Shown piece after piece: positions 43,496 through 51,060 of a DNA stretch of 64,000 nucleotides. The number at the start of each line of letters is the position of its first letter. Within the stretch, counting starts at the first letter, position 1. Origin of the DNA: Brevinema_A sp051647535 (GTDB lineage: Bacteria; Spirochaetota; Brevinematia; Brevinematales; Brevinemataceae); contig JBOFEA010000020.1 in assembly GCA_051647535.1 (NCBI GenBank), forward strand, positions 41,293-105,292. The letters run 5' to 3'. The translations under genes and the position numbers were made by a program. Below the pieces are notes generated by a model. The model made no database searches. It was not told the DNA's origin and saw only the letters and a program-made list of their open reading frames with translations.

Positions 43496-44089
43496 ATGGA
43501 ACTAAGAAAGATACGTAAAGAGATGCGTATGACTCAAAAAGAATTTTCTGAGATGTTAGGGCTTACTCAAGGATATTTATCAGAATTAGAAACTGGGAAA
43601 AGCCCTATTACTCAAAATATCTTGAATGCATTGCAGGATAATAATATTGATTTTGTTCTTGAAAAAAATAGAAATGAAGAGACTACTATTTTTATTCCGG
43701 TTGTGGATGTTCAAGTTTCTGCAGGTTCAGGGATCATGAACTCATCAGAGTTGGTCACAGGTTCATTTGAAATTGGAGAACGTTTCCGTCATCAATTTGG
43801 ACGAGATATTGCTATTGTTTCTGTATCAGGCGACTCTATGTCTCCTACTATTTGTCACCAAGACTGGCTTCTTGTTCATAGACAAGATGATATTCAATCA
43901 GAAGGTATTTTTGTTTTTCTACAAGATAATGAACTACGTGTTAAACGTATTCAGAAAGAATTGTCAGGTCGTATTTTAATTATTAGTGATAATCCCAAAT
44001 ATCAAACAGAAGTTTTAGACAATTTTGATAATTCTTTTATAGAAACTAAAGTTATTGGCAAAGTGGTCGGTATTATTCAAAAAGCTTAA
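43496..44089 (+). CDS. XRE-type repressor with S24 (LexA-like) self-cleavage domain
   Basis: A 197-residue regulator: N-terminal helix-turn-helix (residues 3-55; MRMTQKEFSEMLGLTQGYLS, then ELETGKSPIT) and C-terminal S24 domain. The catalytic pair is Ser114 (SGDSMSP) and Lys150 (LRVKRI). A possible cleavage bond is Ala76-Gly77 in VQVSAGSG. This is the CI/LexA architecture: repression of the divergent cluster, relieved by RecA-activated self-cleavage after DNA damage. GGAG is eight bases before the ATG at 43496; the longer frame from 43412 is rejected. A terminator follows at 44171. Confidence 0.88.
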   Translation: MELRKIRKEMRMTQKEFSEMLGLTQGYLSELETGKSPITQNILNALQDNNIDFVLEKNRNEETTIFIPVVDVQVSAGSGIMNSSELVTGSFEIGERFRHQFGRDIAIVSVSGDSMSPTICHQDWLLVHRQDDIQSEGIFVFLQDNELRVKRIQKELSGRILIISDNPKYQTEVLDNFDNSFIETKVIGKVVGIIQKA

Positions 44090-44170
44090 TCCATATAACT
44101 TTCTTTATTAGTATCTTATACGCATCATTTCTAAACGAGTAATTTACCACTATCTATTATATAATCATTA

Positions 44171-44206
44171 TAATGTCTGCATAAATAACAGCAGACATTA
44201 TTTTTA
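44171..44206 (+). terminator. Terminator of the repressor gene
   Basis: AATGTCTGC, 10-base loop, GCAGACATT followed by ATTTTT. Confidence 0.85.
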
Positions 44207-44269
44207 TTAACTTAACACTCCATTAATCCTACAACTTACAACTTAGATATCACCTTTATCCTTTTCTCT

Positions 44270-45304
44270 TTAATAAAAGATCGCTGCTATTTCATTATAA
44301 AAAAATATCCACTTATTCTTTAAATCTACCTTTAAATAACATATCTTACCGTTTGGCATTCGATAAGTGAATATCGCTTCATCTGCTCCCAACGCATAAG
44401 CAAACTGAACAGTAATACTTTGTCCACGTATAATAGGGATAACAAGAGTATTATCTTTAAATACCAACTTTTTACACCCCTCAAGAACAAAGTATGTACT
44501 ATGACAAATTTCAATCTTTGTATTTAGAGTTTTCATTTGAGAAGAAATATTATGGATAAAAAGTGGAGCATCTTCTTTAATTTTTGTAAGAATCTTAACC
44601 TCATTAACTAAAATTTCATTATTATTTCCCAGTCTGACGATTACCTTATACGACTTATTCCCCTTGTCAGGTTGCAAAATATATTCCGCACGATTGTCAT
44701 CTAATGTTTTATGAAACCAAAAATGCAACAATTCCCCTGCATAATCTTTTAAATAAAAATAATCTGCATCTTGTACAACAATATAAGAATATGGAGATAC
44801 ATAAAAATTATGGATAACATACGAATCTGAAGCAGTAAATACTGTATATAATGAAGAATATGAACCTATCACTTTCTTTCGAAAATATGTATTTTCAATA
44901 TGATTTATATTATCCTGAGCAAACAGAGTTTGCGAATTCATGAATAATTGCTTTAACTCTTTTGAAATAACAAGTTCAATGTGAACATACCCTTGATCAC
45001 CAGCATAATTATACTTATAAACCGCTACTCTATCATTAAGATTAAATAAATAAGTAAAAATCACACTTTCATTACTGGTATTAGTAAGAGTAATAGAATA
45101 ATCATGTTCCACAATATTCAAAATACCCCCTTGAGTAATGGTAAAAGAGTTATTCCCTAATATTAATTTCGACGATTCAGTCACATAAATTCCTGTCAAA
45201 TTCTTTTTAAATATCTCCGAAGGATCCATATTAGATAGAGGGGGAAAAGTACATTTTGTCATTGCAAGTAATAAAAAAATCAGATAATTTATAAATATTT
45301 TCAT
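44270..45304 (-). CDS. Lipoprotein of unknown function with repeated beta modules
   Basis: A 344-residue lipoprotein: hydrophobic signal ending in LLAMTKC (Cys18, a relaxed spirochaete-like lipobox). The mature part seems to hold three weakly similar modules (about 38-115, 145-230, 255-335). Each has a strand of the form (L/Y)-(V/I)(F/L)-NxxxV/I followed by a (I/V)-V/F pair and a closing Y-x-K/V-x-V strand (QGYVHIELVIS; KSYKVIVRL; CYLKVDLK). Function unknown; a surface-adhesion or ligand-binding role is only a guess. AAGGAG precedes the ATG. It borders the phage-like cluster but is oriented towards the repressor terminator. Confidence 0.55.
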   Translation of the reverse strand: MKIFINYLIFLLLAMTKCTFPPLSNMDPSEIFKKNLTGIYVTESSKLILGNNSFTITQGGILNIVEHDYSITLTNTSNESVIFTYLFNLNDRVAVYKYNYAGDQGYVHIELVISKELKQLFMNSQTLFAQDNINHIENTYFRKKVIGSYSSLYTVFTASDSYVIHNFYVSPYSYIVVQDADYFYLKDYAGELLHFWFHKTLDDNRAEYILQPDKGNKSYKVIVRLGNNNEILVNEVKILTKIKEDAPLFIHNISSQMKTLNTKIEICHSTYFVLEGCKKLVFKDNTLVIPIIRGQSITVQFAYALGADEAIFTYRMPNGKICYLKVDLKNKWIFFYNEIAAIFY

Positions 45305-45435
45305 TCATTTCTCCTTATTAAAAAATATATATTAATTATTTACATATAAGTAATTGAATCATATTAAGTAAAAAATACATAATTTTTTTTCATTTGAGTA
45401 AAATTTTAAATATTTTCTTTATTAACATAAAAATT

Positions 45436-45464
45436 TTGATTTATTCAAAAAATAATTTTATAAT
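45436..45464 (+). promoter_or_regulatory. Promoter abutting the start codon
   Basis: TTGATT at 45436-45441 and TATAAT at 45459-45464 with a 17-bp spacer. The ATG at 45474 is only ten bases beyond the -10, so the transcript would be almost leaderless. Confidence 0.6.
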
Positions 45465-45473
45465 ATGTGTATT

Positions 45474-45956
45474 ATGAAATATATCTTATTGTTTATTATA
45501 TTATCATCATATTCTGTACATTCATATTCTCAAGAAATTAATACTGAATCAATTACTAATTTATCATATACATTGATTCCTCAATATGAACTACCAAAAC
45601 GTTATATTGTTGATAATCATACCACATTGTATCCTAAAGAAAATGCATTTCGAAGAGGAGATATTGTATTTTTCCTAGCAATGCCTATTACATTATTTTT
45701 GGTACAGAATCTCTTGAATTTCATTAACATTTTCAACATAGCATTAGGAAATTACAATTCTGATTTAGGAAGAGACAATTTTGGGTTTACATCAGGCGAG
45801 TGGAGTTTTTTATTTTCATCAATATTTTTGATTCCTTTGGGAGTGGCGGTATATGATGCGGTGTATGTAAAAGACTATCCGTTGATTCCTCATTTCTACA
45901 AAGAAGAAATTAAAGAAGTTCGTGTAAATTTCAATGTTTATAGAGTCAAATTTTAA
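45474..45956 (+). CDS. Small secreted or membrane protein of unknown function
   Basis: A 160-residue protein starting MKYILLFIILSSYSVHSYS, a signal peptide with likely cleavage before QE. Two hydrophobic segments follow (about 66-86, FFLAMPITLFLVQNLLNFI, and 115-132, WSFLFSSIFLIPLGVAVYD). The C-terminus is short and basic. No Shine-Dalgarno site precedes either ATG (45465 or 45474) and the -10 hexamer nearly touches them, so translation may be leaderless. A similar secreted, two-segment layout is common among uncharacterised spirochaetal proteins. Function unknown. Confidence 0.55.
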   Translation: MKYILLFIILSSYSVHSYSQEINTESITNLSYTLIPQYELPKRYIVDNHTTLYPKENAFRRGDIVFFLAMPITLFLVQNLLNFINIFNIALGNYNSDLGRDNFGFTSGEWSFLFSSIFLIPLGVAVYDAVYVKDYPLIPHFYKEEIKEVRVNFNVYRVKF

Positions 45957-45957
45957 C

Positions 45958-45995
45958 AAAAAAATCGCTTTTATTTCTAAAAGCGATTTTTTTTT
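45958..45995 (+). terminator. Terminator
   Basis: AAAATCGCTTTT-6-AAAAGCGATTTT followed by T5; also usable by the convergent minus-strand gene. Confidence 0.88.
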
Positions 45996-46001
45996 GAGCG
46001 A

Positions 46002-46961
46002 TTAAGCTTTTTTAACTATTTTAACCTCATAAGTTCCATCTTCTTTCATGGTACATATCATTTCTTCCTCATCATAATTGGGCATATCATGATGATGCGT
46101 ATAAGCTAAGAATTGAGGAATCAGATCCTGTGATTTTGAAACAGGAACAGTATCAAATGTAGTTTCAAAATCATACTTCATTCTAAAATATTTGTATGCA
46201 TTGTACTGTTCTGAATATTTTTGCTGCCACTTAGGATCATAAAGAGTATCTCTCAAAGCATTTTGTATATTATACACAGTATCATTTTGAGGATCATAAG
46301 GATTAAATGAATCTAAATGACTGAACCCAATATTATGAAGAAATTCATGAAACAAGATTTCCACACCCCAAGTACCATTCAAAAGAGAAGGAGAACTATC
46401 CCATTCATCCCGATTCGGATATTTGACCCACCCCGTAGAAACACGAGAATCAAGACATACATAACGTGAGAAACCTACAGAACCACAACCGGCATAACTT
46501 GAGCTAGGCAAAGAACTTTTAATAATTTCTACTTTAAGCTGTGAATTTTGAAGAGTTTCTAACAGTCGTCGATTCTCAAGAGGTTGACCTTTTGCAACAG
46601 AACCGTTTGGTCCTGTTGCATCCCGTGCAGATATAAATATCCCCTTCATAATGCGTTCTGCAAATTCAGGAGTATTGATCCCAAAACGCATTATATCCAT
46701 TCTAGCCAACATATGAGCTTTATCAGCACCTGTTAAGATTTTAGCTTTTCTTCTCTGTTCAGGAGTTGGATTGTCTACCCAGCCAATCTCTTGATTTAAA
46801 ACTTTAAATGAAACTTCAAGTTGAAAAAACGGATACCGTCTTCCCATGTCTTCCAAAGACATAAATCCAAAATGATCTTTAGCAGACAATAAATCTGCCG
46901 GAGCACTGGGAATAAAAGAACATCCGGAAAAAAGGAAAATAACTATAATCAACACAAACAT
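46002..46961 (-). CDS. Metzincin-like zinc metalloprotease lipoprotein
   Basis: A 319-residue lipoprotein: signal peptide ending in FLFSGC (Cys14). The zinc site is complete: His205, Glu206, His209 and His215 in HEFLHNIGFSH, the HExxHxxGxxH signature of metzincins (astacin, reprolysin, serralysin, snapalysin groups). No Met-turn could be placed with confidence. Cysteines (AGCGSVGFSRYVC) precede the active site and may form a disulphide. It would act at the cell surface or in the periplasm on host or envelope proteins. AGGAGG precedes the ATG; it follows the barrel gene by 41 bases and is probably co-transcribed with it. Confidence 0.75.
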   Translation of the reverse strand: MFVLIIVIFLFSGCSFIPSAPADLLSAKDHFGFMSLEDMGRRYPFFQLEVSFKVLNQEIGWVDNPTPEQRRKAKILTGADKAHMLARMDIMRFGINTPEFAERIMKGIFISARDATGPNGSVAKGQPLENRRLLETLQNSQLKVEIIKSSLPSSSYAGCGSVGFSRYVCLDSRVSTGWVKYPNRDEWDSSPSLLNGTWGVEILFHEFLHNIGFSHLDSFNPYDPQNDTVYNIQNALRDTLYDPKWQQKYSEQYNAYKYFRMKYDFETTFDTVPVSKSQDLIPQFLAYTHHHDMPNYDEEEMICTMKEDGTYEVKIVKKA

Positions 46962-47002
46962 TTAATATTCCTCCTATAATGTACAATATAAAAGTGTATT
47001 AA

Positions 47003-47680
47003 TTAAAACTTTGATCCAAATTCAATTCCTATCTGCATAGAATCAATAATAGTACTCTTTGAACCGTTAACCAATACATCGCTTCGAAGAGACGATGCTT
47101 TCCAAGGATAAGATGCATAAGAAAGAAAAGGAGTGATAAAAAACTTTTTACTAACAGCAAATTCAACTGCAACTCTGGATTTAAATCCAAATAATCCCAT
47201 ATAAAAATTCAACGTATCAGGTTGGGAAAGAGAAGGTGGTGCTATTCTGCTAATCTTTCCTCCGGTTTGATTAATAGATAAATATACTTCCAAACTAAAG
47301 TAAATTCCTTTCCGCGAAACAGGAATTCTTATACCGGTTCCAATATCAATAACTCCGGAAATCCATCCTGCACTTTCCAAAAGTCCTTGAATACGAAACA
47401 TGAACACTCTTTTAAAAGTAATATCATAAGAAAAACCAAATGCTAAACCTGTATAGGCGTTGCCTATTTCCCAAGCATTAATCCCTTGAGCATACCAAAC
47501 ATTATTCATTTGGTAAGAAGAAAATTCACGAAACGCAGAATTTTGAATAAGCCAAGAAGTAGAAACCCCCCATCGTTGAATAACAGAGGATTTTGAAGAA
47601 ACTGTTGCTTTTTCTTGGGAAAATGTTGTAGAATAAAGTAAGAAGACCACAAAGAATTTAACAAAACTATATTTTTTCAC
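47003..47680 (-). CDS. Putative outer-membrane beta-barrel protein
   Basis: A 225-residue protein with a signal peptide (VKKYSFVKFFVVFLLYSTTFS, cleavage before QE). The mature part is rich in aromatic residues and glycine, with alternating strands, and ends IGIEFGSKF with a C-terminal Phe, as in Omp85-folded barrels. The GTG at 47680 is used: AAGGAG is five bases upstream, while the GTG at 47686 overlaps that site. It is followed by the metalloprotease lipoprotein gene. Function unknown. Confidence 0.6.
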   Translation of the reverse strand: MKKYSFVKFFVVFLLYSTTFSQEKATVSSKSSVIQRWGVSTSWLIQNSAFREFSSYQMNNVWYAQGINAWEIGNAYTGLAFGFSYDITFKRVFMFRIQGLLESAGWISGVIDIGTGIRIPVSRKGIYFSLEVYLSINQTGGKISRIAPPSLSQPDTLNFYMGLFGFKSRVAVEFAVSKKFFITPFLSYASYPWKASSLRSDVLVNGSKSTIIDSMQIGIEFGSKF

Positions 47681-47800
47681 ATCCACTCCTTAAGTGTCAC
47701 ATCTTCATTGTATACTTTATAATTCTATCATAGATTCAATAAAAAATAAACAATTTATAATATTAAATTTTTATTTTCGAAATAGCAAACATAAATATAG

Positions 47801-47829
47801 TTGATTTATTAACATATTCATATTATAAT
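47801..47829 (+). promoter_or_regulatory. Promoter of gatA
   Basis: TTGATT at 47801-47806 and TATAAT at 47824-47829 with a 17-bp spacer, 33 bases before the ATG. Confidence 0.7.
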
Positions 47830-47862
47830 AGAATCTGATAGATTTTTATTTAAGGAATTTAT

Positions 47863-49308
47863 ATGCCTTTAACATCAAAACCAATATCCGAATTGTCCAC
47901 CATGCTTTCTAAAAAAGAAATCTCTTCAAAAGAATTGACTGAAGCATATTTAAACAATATCAAAAATGATCAAACTCATGCTCAGCCGGTAAATGCATAT
48001 ATTACTGTAACTGAAGAATTGGCTTTGAAAGGAGCTCAAGAAGCTGATCAACGGATTCATAATAATACTCATACAGTGCTTACCGGAATTCCCTTAGGTG
48101 TAAAAGATTTAATCAACGTTAAAGATGTCAAAAATACTTGTGCATCCAAAATCATGGCTGATTTTGTTTCTCCATATGATGCAACTATTATTACAAAACT
48201 TATTAGAAATGAAGGTATGCCTCATTTAGGAAAACTTAATATGGACGAATTCGCAATGGGTTCATCCAATGAAACTTCGTATTTCGGACCGGTAAGAAAT
48301 CCTATCAACAAAGAATTCAGTCCAGGAGGTTCATCCGGAGGTTCTGCTGCTTCAGTTACTGCTCAATTAGCACCTGTAGCTTTGGGAACGGATACCGGAG
48401 GATCAATCAGACAACCAGCAGCATTATGTGGTTGTGTAGGATTTAAACCAACTTATGGACGAATATCACGTTATGGCGTTACTGCATTTGCTTCATCACT
48501 GGATCAAGTTGGTCCAATCTCTCAAACTGTTCAAGATGCTGCAATGATTTATAATGCCATGGCCGGACATGATCCTATGGACGCTACAAGCCTTCAACAT
48601 GCTGTTGAACCCGTGACTCCCAATCAACAAGTCAAAGGACTCAAAATTGGTCTGCCTAAAGAATTCTTTGATAGTTCTCTTAATGAAGAAATTAAAACAA
48701 AAATTCTCGATACCGCTAAAAACTTGGAAAAAGAAGGTGCCATACTTTCTGAAGTTTCTATTCCCAATTTAAAACATGCTCCTGCTGTTTACTATATTTT
48801 GGCACCTGCAGAAGCATCTTCTAATTTAGCAAGATTCGATGGAATACGCTATGGATTCAGAACTCCCAACGCTCAAGTATTATCTGAAACATACATTAAC
48901 AGTAGAACCGAAGGTTTCGGATCTGAAGTAAAAAGACGTATTATGTTAGGTACTTTTATTTTGTCTTCAGAATCCTATGAAGAATTTTTTGTTAAAGCTC
49001 AAAAAGTACGAAATTTACTTATTCAAGAACATAATGCTATATTTCAATCAGTAGATGTACTATTAGGTCCCACAACTCCCTCAACGGCTTTCAAAATAGG
49101 AGAAAAAATTAATGATCCTATTGCTATGTATTTGAATGACATTTTTACAATCTCTGCTAACTTAGTCGGATCTCCAGCTATATCTATTCCTATAGGTATT
49201 TCTAATGAAACCCGCCTGCCAATAGGTCTTCAATTACAAACACAACGCTTACACGAAAAAAGCTTGTTTGACTGTGCATATGCAGTTGAACTCTTTTATA
49301 AAACATAA
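47863..49308 (+). CDS. gatA: Glutamyl-tRNA(Gln) amidotransferase subunit A
   Basis: A 481-residue amidase of normal length. The catalytic triad is Lys81 (GVKDL), Ser157 (GGSSGGSAA) and Ser181 (TDTGGSIRQPA). GatA releases ammonia from glutamine, which GatB uses to convert misacylated Glu-tRNA(Gln) to Gln-tRNA(Gln); GatC stabilises the pair. gatB and gatC are not in the window. AAGGA precedes the ATG. Presence of this pathway implies lack of, or redundancy with, a glutaminyl-tRNA synthetase. Confidence 0.96.
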   Translation: MPLTSKPISELSTMLSKKEISSKELTEAYLNNIKNDQTHAQPVNAYITVTEELALKGAQEADQRIHNNTHTVLTGIPLGVKDLINVKDVKNTCASKIMADFVSPYDATIITKLIRNEGMPHLGKLNMDEFAMGSSNETSYFGPVRNPINKEFSPGGSSGGSAASVTAQLAPVALGTDTGGSIRQPAALCGCVGFKPTYGRISRYGVTAFASSLDQVGPISQTVQDAAMIYNAMAGHDPMDATSLQHAVEPVTPNQQVKGLKIGLPKEFFDSSLNEEIKTKILDTAKNLEKEGAILSEVSIPNLKHAPAVYYILAPAEASSNLARFDGIRYGFRTPNAQVLSETYINSRTEGFGSEVKRRIMLGTFILSSESYEEFFVKAQKVRNLLIQEHNAIFQSVDVLLGPTTPSTAFKIGEKINDPIAMYLNDIFTISANLVGSPAISIPIGISNETRLPIGLQLQTQRLHEKSLFDCAYAVELFYKT

Positions 49309-49315
49309 AACTATA

Positions 49316-49378
49316 CGAATAAATGATCATTTGACAATTAATTTTACCTTTTTTAAATTGTTTTTTATCATTTATTCG
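49316..49378. promoter_or_regulatory. Inverted repeat framing a promoter before mcsA
   Basis: Twelve-base arms CGAATAAATGAT (49316-49327) and complement (49367-49378), 39 bp apart. Between them lie TTGACA (49331-49336) and a weak -10 TAAATT (49354-49359), 17-bp spacer. It could be paired operators or an RNA hairpin ending gatA. It does not match the CIRCE or CtsR sites. Confidence 0.45.
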
Positions 49379-49419
49379 ATTTATGTTTTCAAATTTGTTA
49401 TTAACAATGGAGAATAAAT

Positions 49420-49998
49420 ATGCCGGAAGAAAAATTTTCTAAATTATGTGATTATTGTGGTATACAGCCAGCGATACTATTCTTCTTAGCATTCAACGGC
49501 AAAAAAGAAATAGAACAAGGTTTATGCCCTCAATGTGCATTAAAACGCTTTACTGATGGTAAGTCTCTTGACTTGGGAATCGGTCAGGCAGATATTCTTA
49601 ATACGATAAATGAAATGCGATATATTCTTACAGATATCGCAAATCATATTAATAAAATTACTGAAAATTCTAAAGATAATATACCTCTAACCCAAGCAAT
49701 ACCTGATCAAACATGTATTACATGTAATCATTCAAAATCAGATATTATAAATTTAGGGAATGTAGGTTGTAATGTTTGCTATCATTTGTTTTCCGACGAA
49801 ATAAAAGAGAAACTTTTCATTAACGGCTTTGGAACTAAACACCGAGGTCAAATCCCCTCCAGATTGAGAAAAATTTATTTCAAAAAACTTGAACTCGAAA
49901 AATTAAACTATAAACTTCTTTCTCTTATAAATAAAGAAAACTATGAGGAAGCCGCTAAAATAAGTAAACGAATTTCAAAACTTAAAGAAAAAATATAG
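49420..49998 (+). CDS. mcsA: McsA-like zinc-finger/UVR protein
   Basis: A 192-residue protein with two zinc-binding pairs near the N-terminus (CDYCG at 10-14, CPQCA at 36-40) and two more around 104-130 (CITCN, CNVCY). The C-terminal UVR-type helical hairpin (about 150-190) contains LNYKLLSLINKENYEEAAKISKRI. In Firmicutes McsA activates the arginine kinase McsB and links it to ClpC; the order mcsA-mcsB is kept here. ctsR and clpC are not adjacent. GGAG precedes the ATG. Confidence 0.85.
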   Translation: MPEEKFSKLCDYCGIQPAILFFLAFNGKKEIEQGLCPQCALKRFTDGKSLDLGIGQADILNTINEMRYILTDIANHINKITENSKDNIPLTQAIPDQTCITCNHSKSDIINLGNVGCNVCYHLFSDEIKEKLFINGFGTKHRGQIPSRLRKIYFKKLELEKLNYKLLSLINKENYEEAAKISKRISKLKEKI

Positions 49999-50019
49999 AT
50001 ATTTAAGCGAACAATAATT

Positions 50020-51042
50020 ATGGAAAAAATTATCCTTCCAAAATCCTGTTATCCTTCTCGTTCTTTGTTTAAAAATAAAATTTTTATTTCTTCAAAAATA
50101 GCAATTTCTAGAAATATTGATGCTTTAATGTTTCCTGATCATTTATCTTCTCATGAGAAGCATATAATTTCTCAAGAAATTCAAAAAATTATTTCTCTCA
50201 TTAATGATTCTTCTATTATTACTTATAATTTGTCTTCTTTCGATTCCGAAACAAAAAAAACTATTTTATCAAACATACTCATATACAATGAAGATAATGT
50301 AGAAAATATATTTTTTGCAAAAAAAAATGCTGATTGGATTTTGATTCCCAATTACAAAGATCATTTACATTTTTTCTCCATTGATTTTCAATGTTCCTTA
50401 AAAGAAATTTATAAAAGACTGGAAAGTATTGTTATTGAATTTGATAAACATATACATTTTGCATTTTCTGAAGAACTCGGTTTCCTTACTTCTCAACTTT
50501 ACAATACAGGCAATGGTTTGTCACTATCTATTCTTGTTAATTTAGCAGGATTGGAATTACAAGGAAAAATTCACCACATAACTCAAACAAGTAAAGAAAC
50601 AGGCTATACTATTATACCTTGGAGTTTTTCTGCAAATTCAAAATTATTTTTACTACAAAATACAACTTCATTTGGAATCAGTGAAACCGAACAACTTCAA
50701 CAACTCCTTAAATTCTTAGACAGATTGCAAAATTCCGAACTTCAAGCACGTACAGAAATTTTAAACTCTCCCGGCAATCTTGAATTATTTGCTGCTCAAG
50801 TTATAGAAACAACATCCAAACAAGAATTAAGTTATGATGACATTCTCGAGTTTATTGCTTTAATTGATATGCTGGATAAAAAACTTTACAAAATTAACAA
50901 CAAAGAACAGTGGTATAAATATATTTTTACACTCCGTAATCCTGTTTCTCAAACTATTCAATCATCAGACGAAAATAATCAGGATTACTTTCGTGCAAAA
51001 CAAATCTGCCAAGCTTTTTATGAATTGGTAATTCCACGATAA
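50020..51042 (+). CDS. mcsB: McsB-like protein-arginine kinase homologue, catalytic residues lost
   Basis: A 340-residue protein of ATP:guanido phosphotransferase type. The fold-specific segments align with McsB: SSKIAISRNIDALMFP (19-39 region; normally SSR-RLARN---~FP) and FAFSEELGFLTSQLYNTGNG (148-166; normally ~af---GYLTaCPTN~GTG). The active-site residues are gone: NEEDH is replaced by NYKDH (111-115), the catalytic Cys of CPTN is Gln159, and the R--YGEGS ATP loop reads TIIPWSFSANS. It is therefore a probable pseudokinase that may still bind McsA, ClpC or phosphoarginine proteins. The frame is intact and not a pseudogene. No ribosome site is clear; the start is 21 bases after mcsA. Confidence 0.75.
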   Translation: MEKIILPKSCYPSRSLFKNKIFISSKIAISRNIDALMFPDHLSSHEKHIISQEIQKIISLINDSSIITYNLSSFDSETKKTILSNILIYNEDNVENIFFAKKNADWILIPNYKDHLHFFSIDFQCSLKEIYKRLESIVIEFDKHIHFAFSEELGFLTSQLYNTGNGLSLSILVNLAGLELQGKIHHITQTSKETGYTIIPWSFSANSKLFLLQNTTSFGISETEQLQQLLKFLDRLQNSELQARTEILNSPGNLELFAAQVIETTSKQELSYDDILEFIALIDMLDKKLYKINNKEQWYKYIFTLRNPVSQTIQSSDENNQDYFRAKQICQAFYELVIPR

Positions 51043-51060
51043 TAATATTAAGGATATAAT

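Noticed and set aside
50020..51042. mcsB as a pseudogene by frameshift
   Set aside because: The frame is full length and uninterrupted; loss is at specific catalytic residues.
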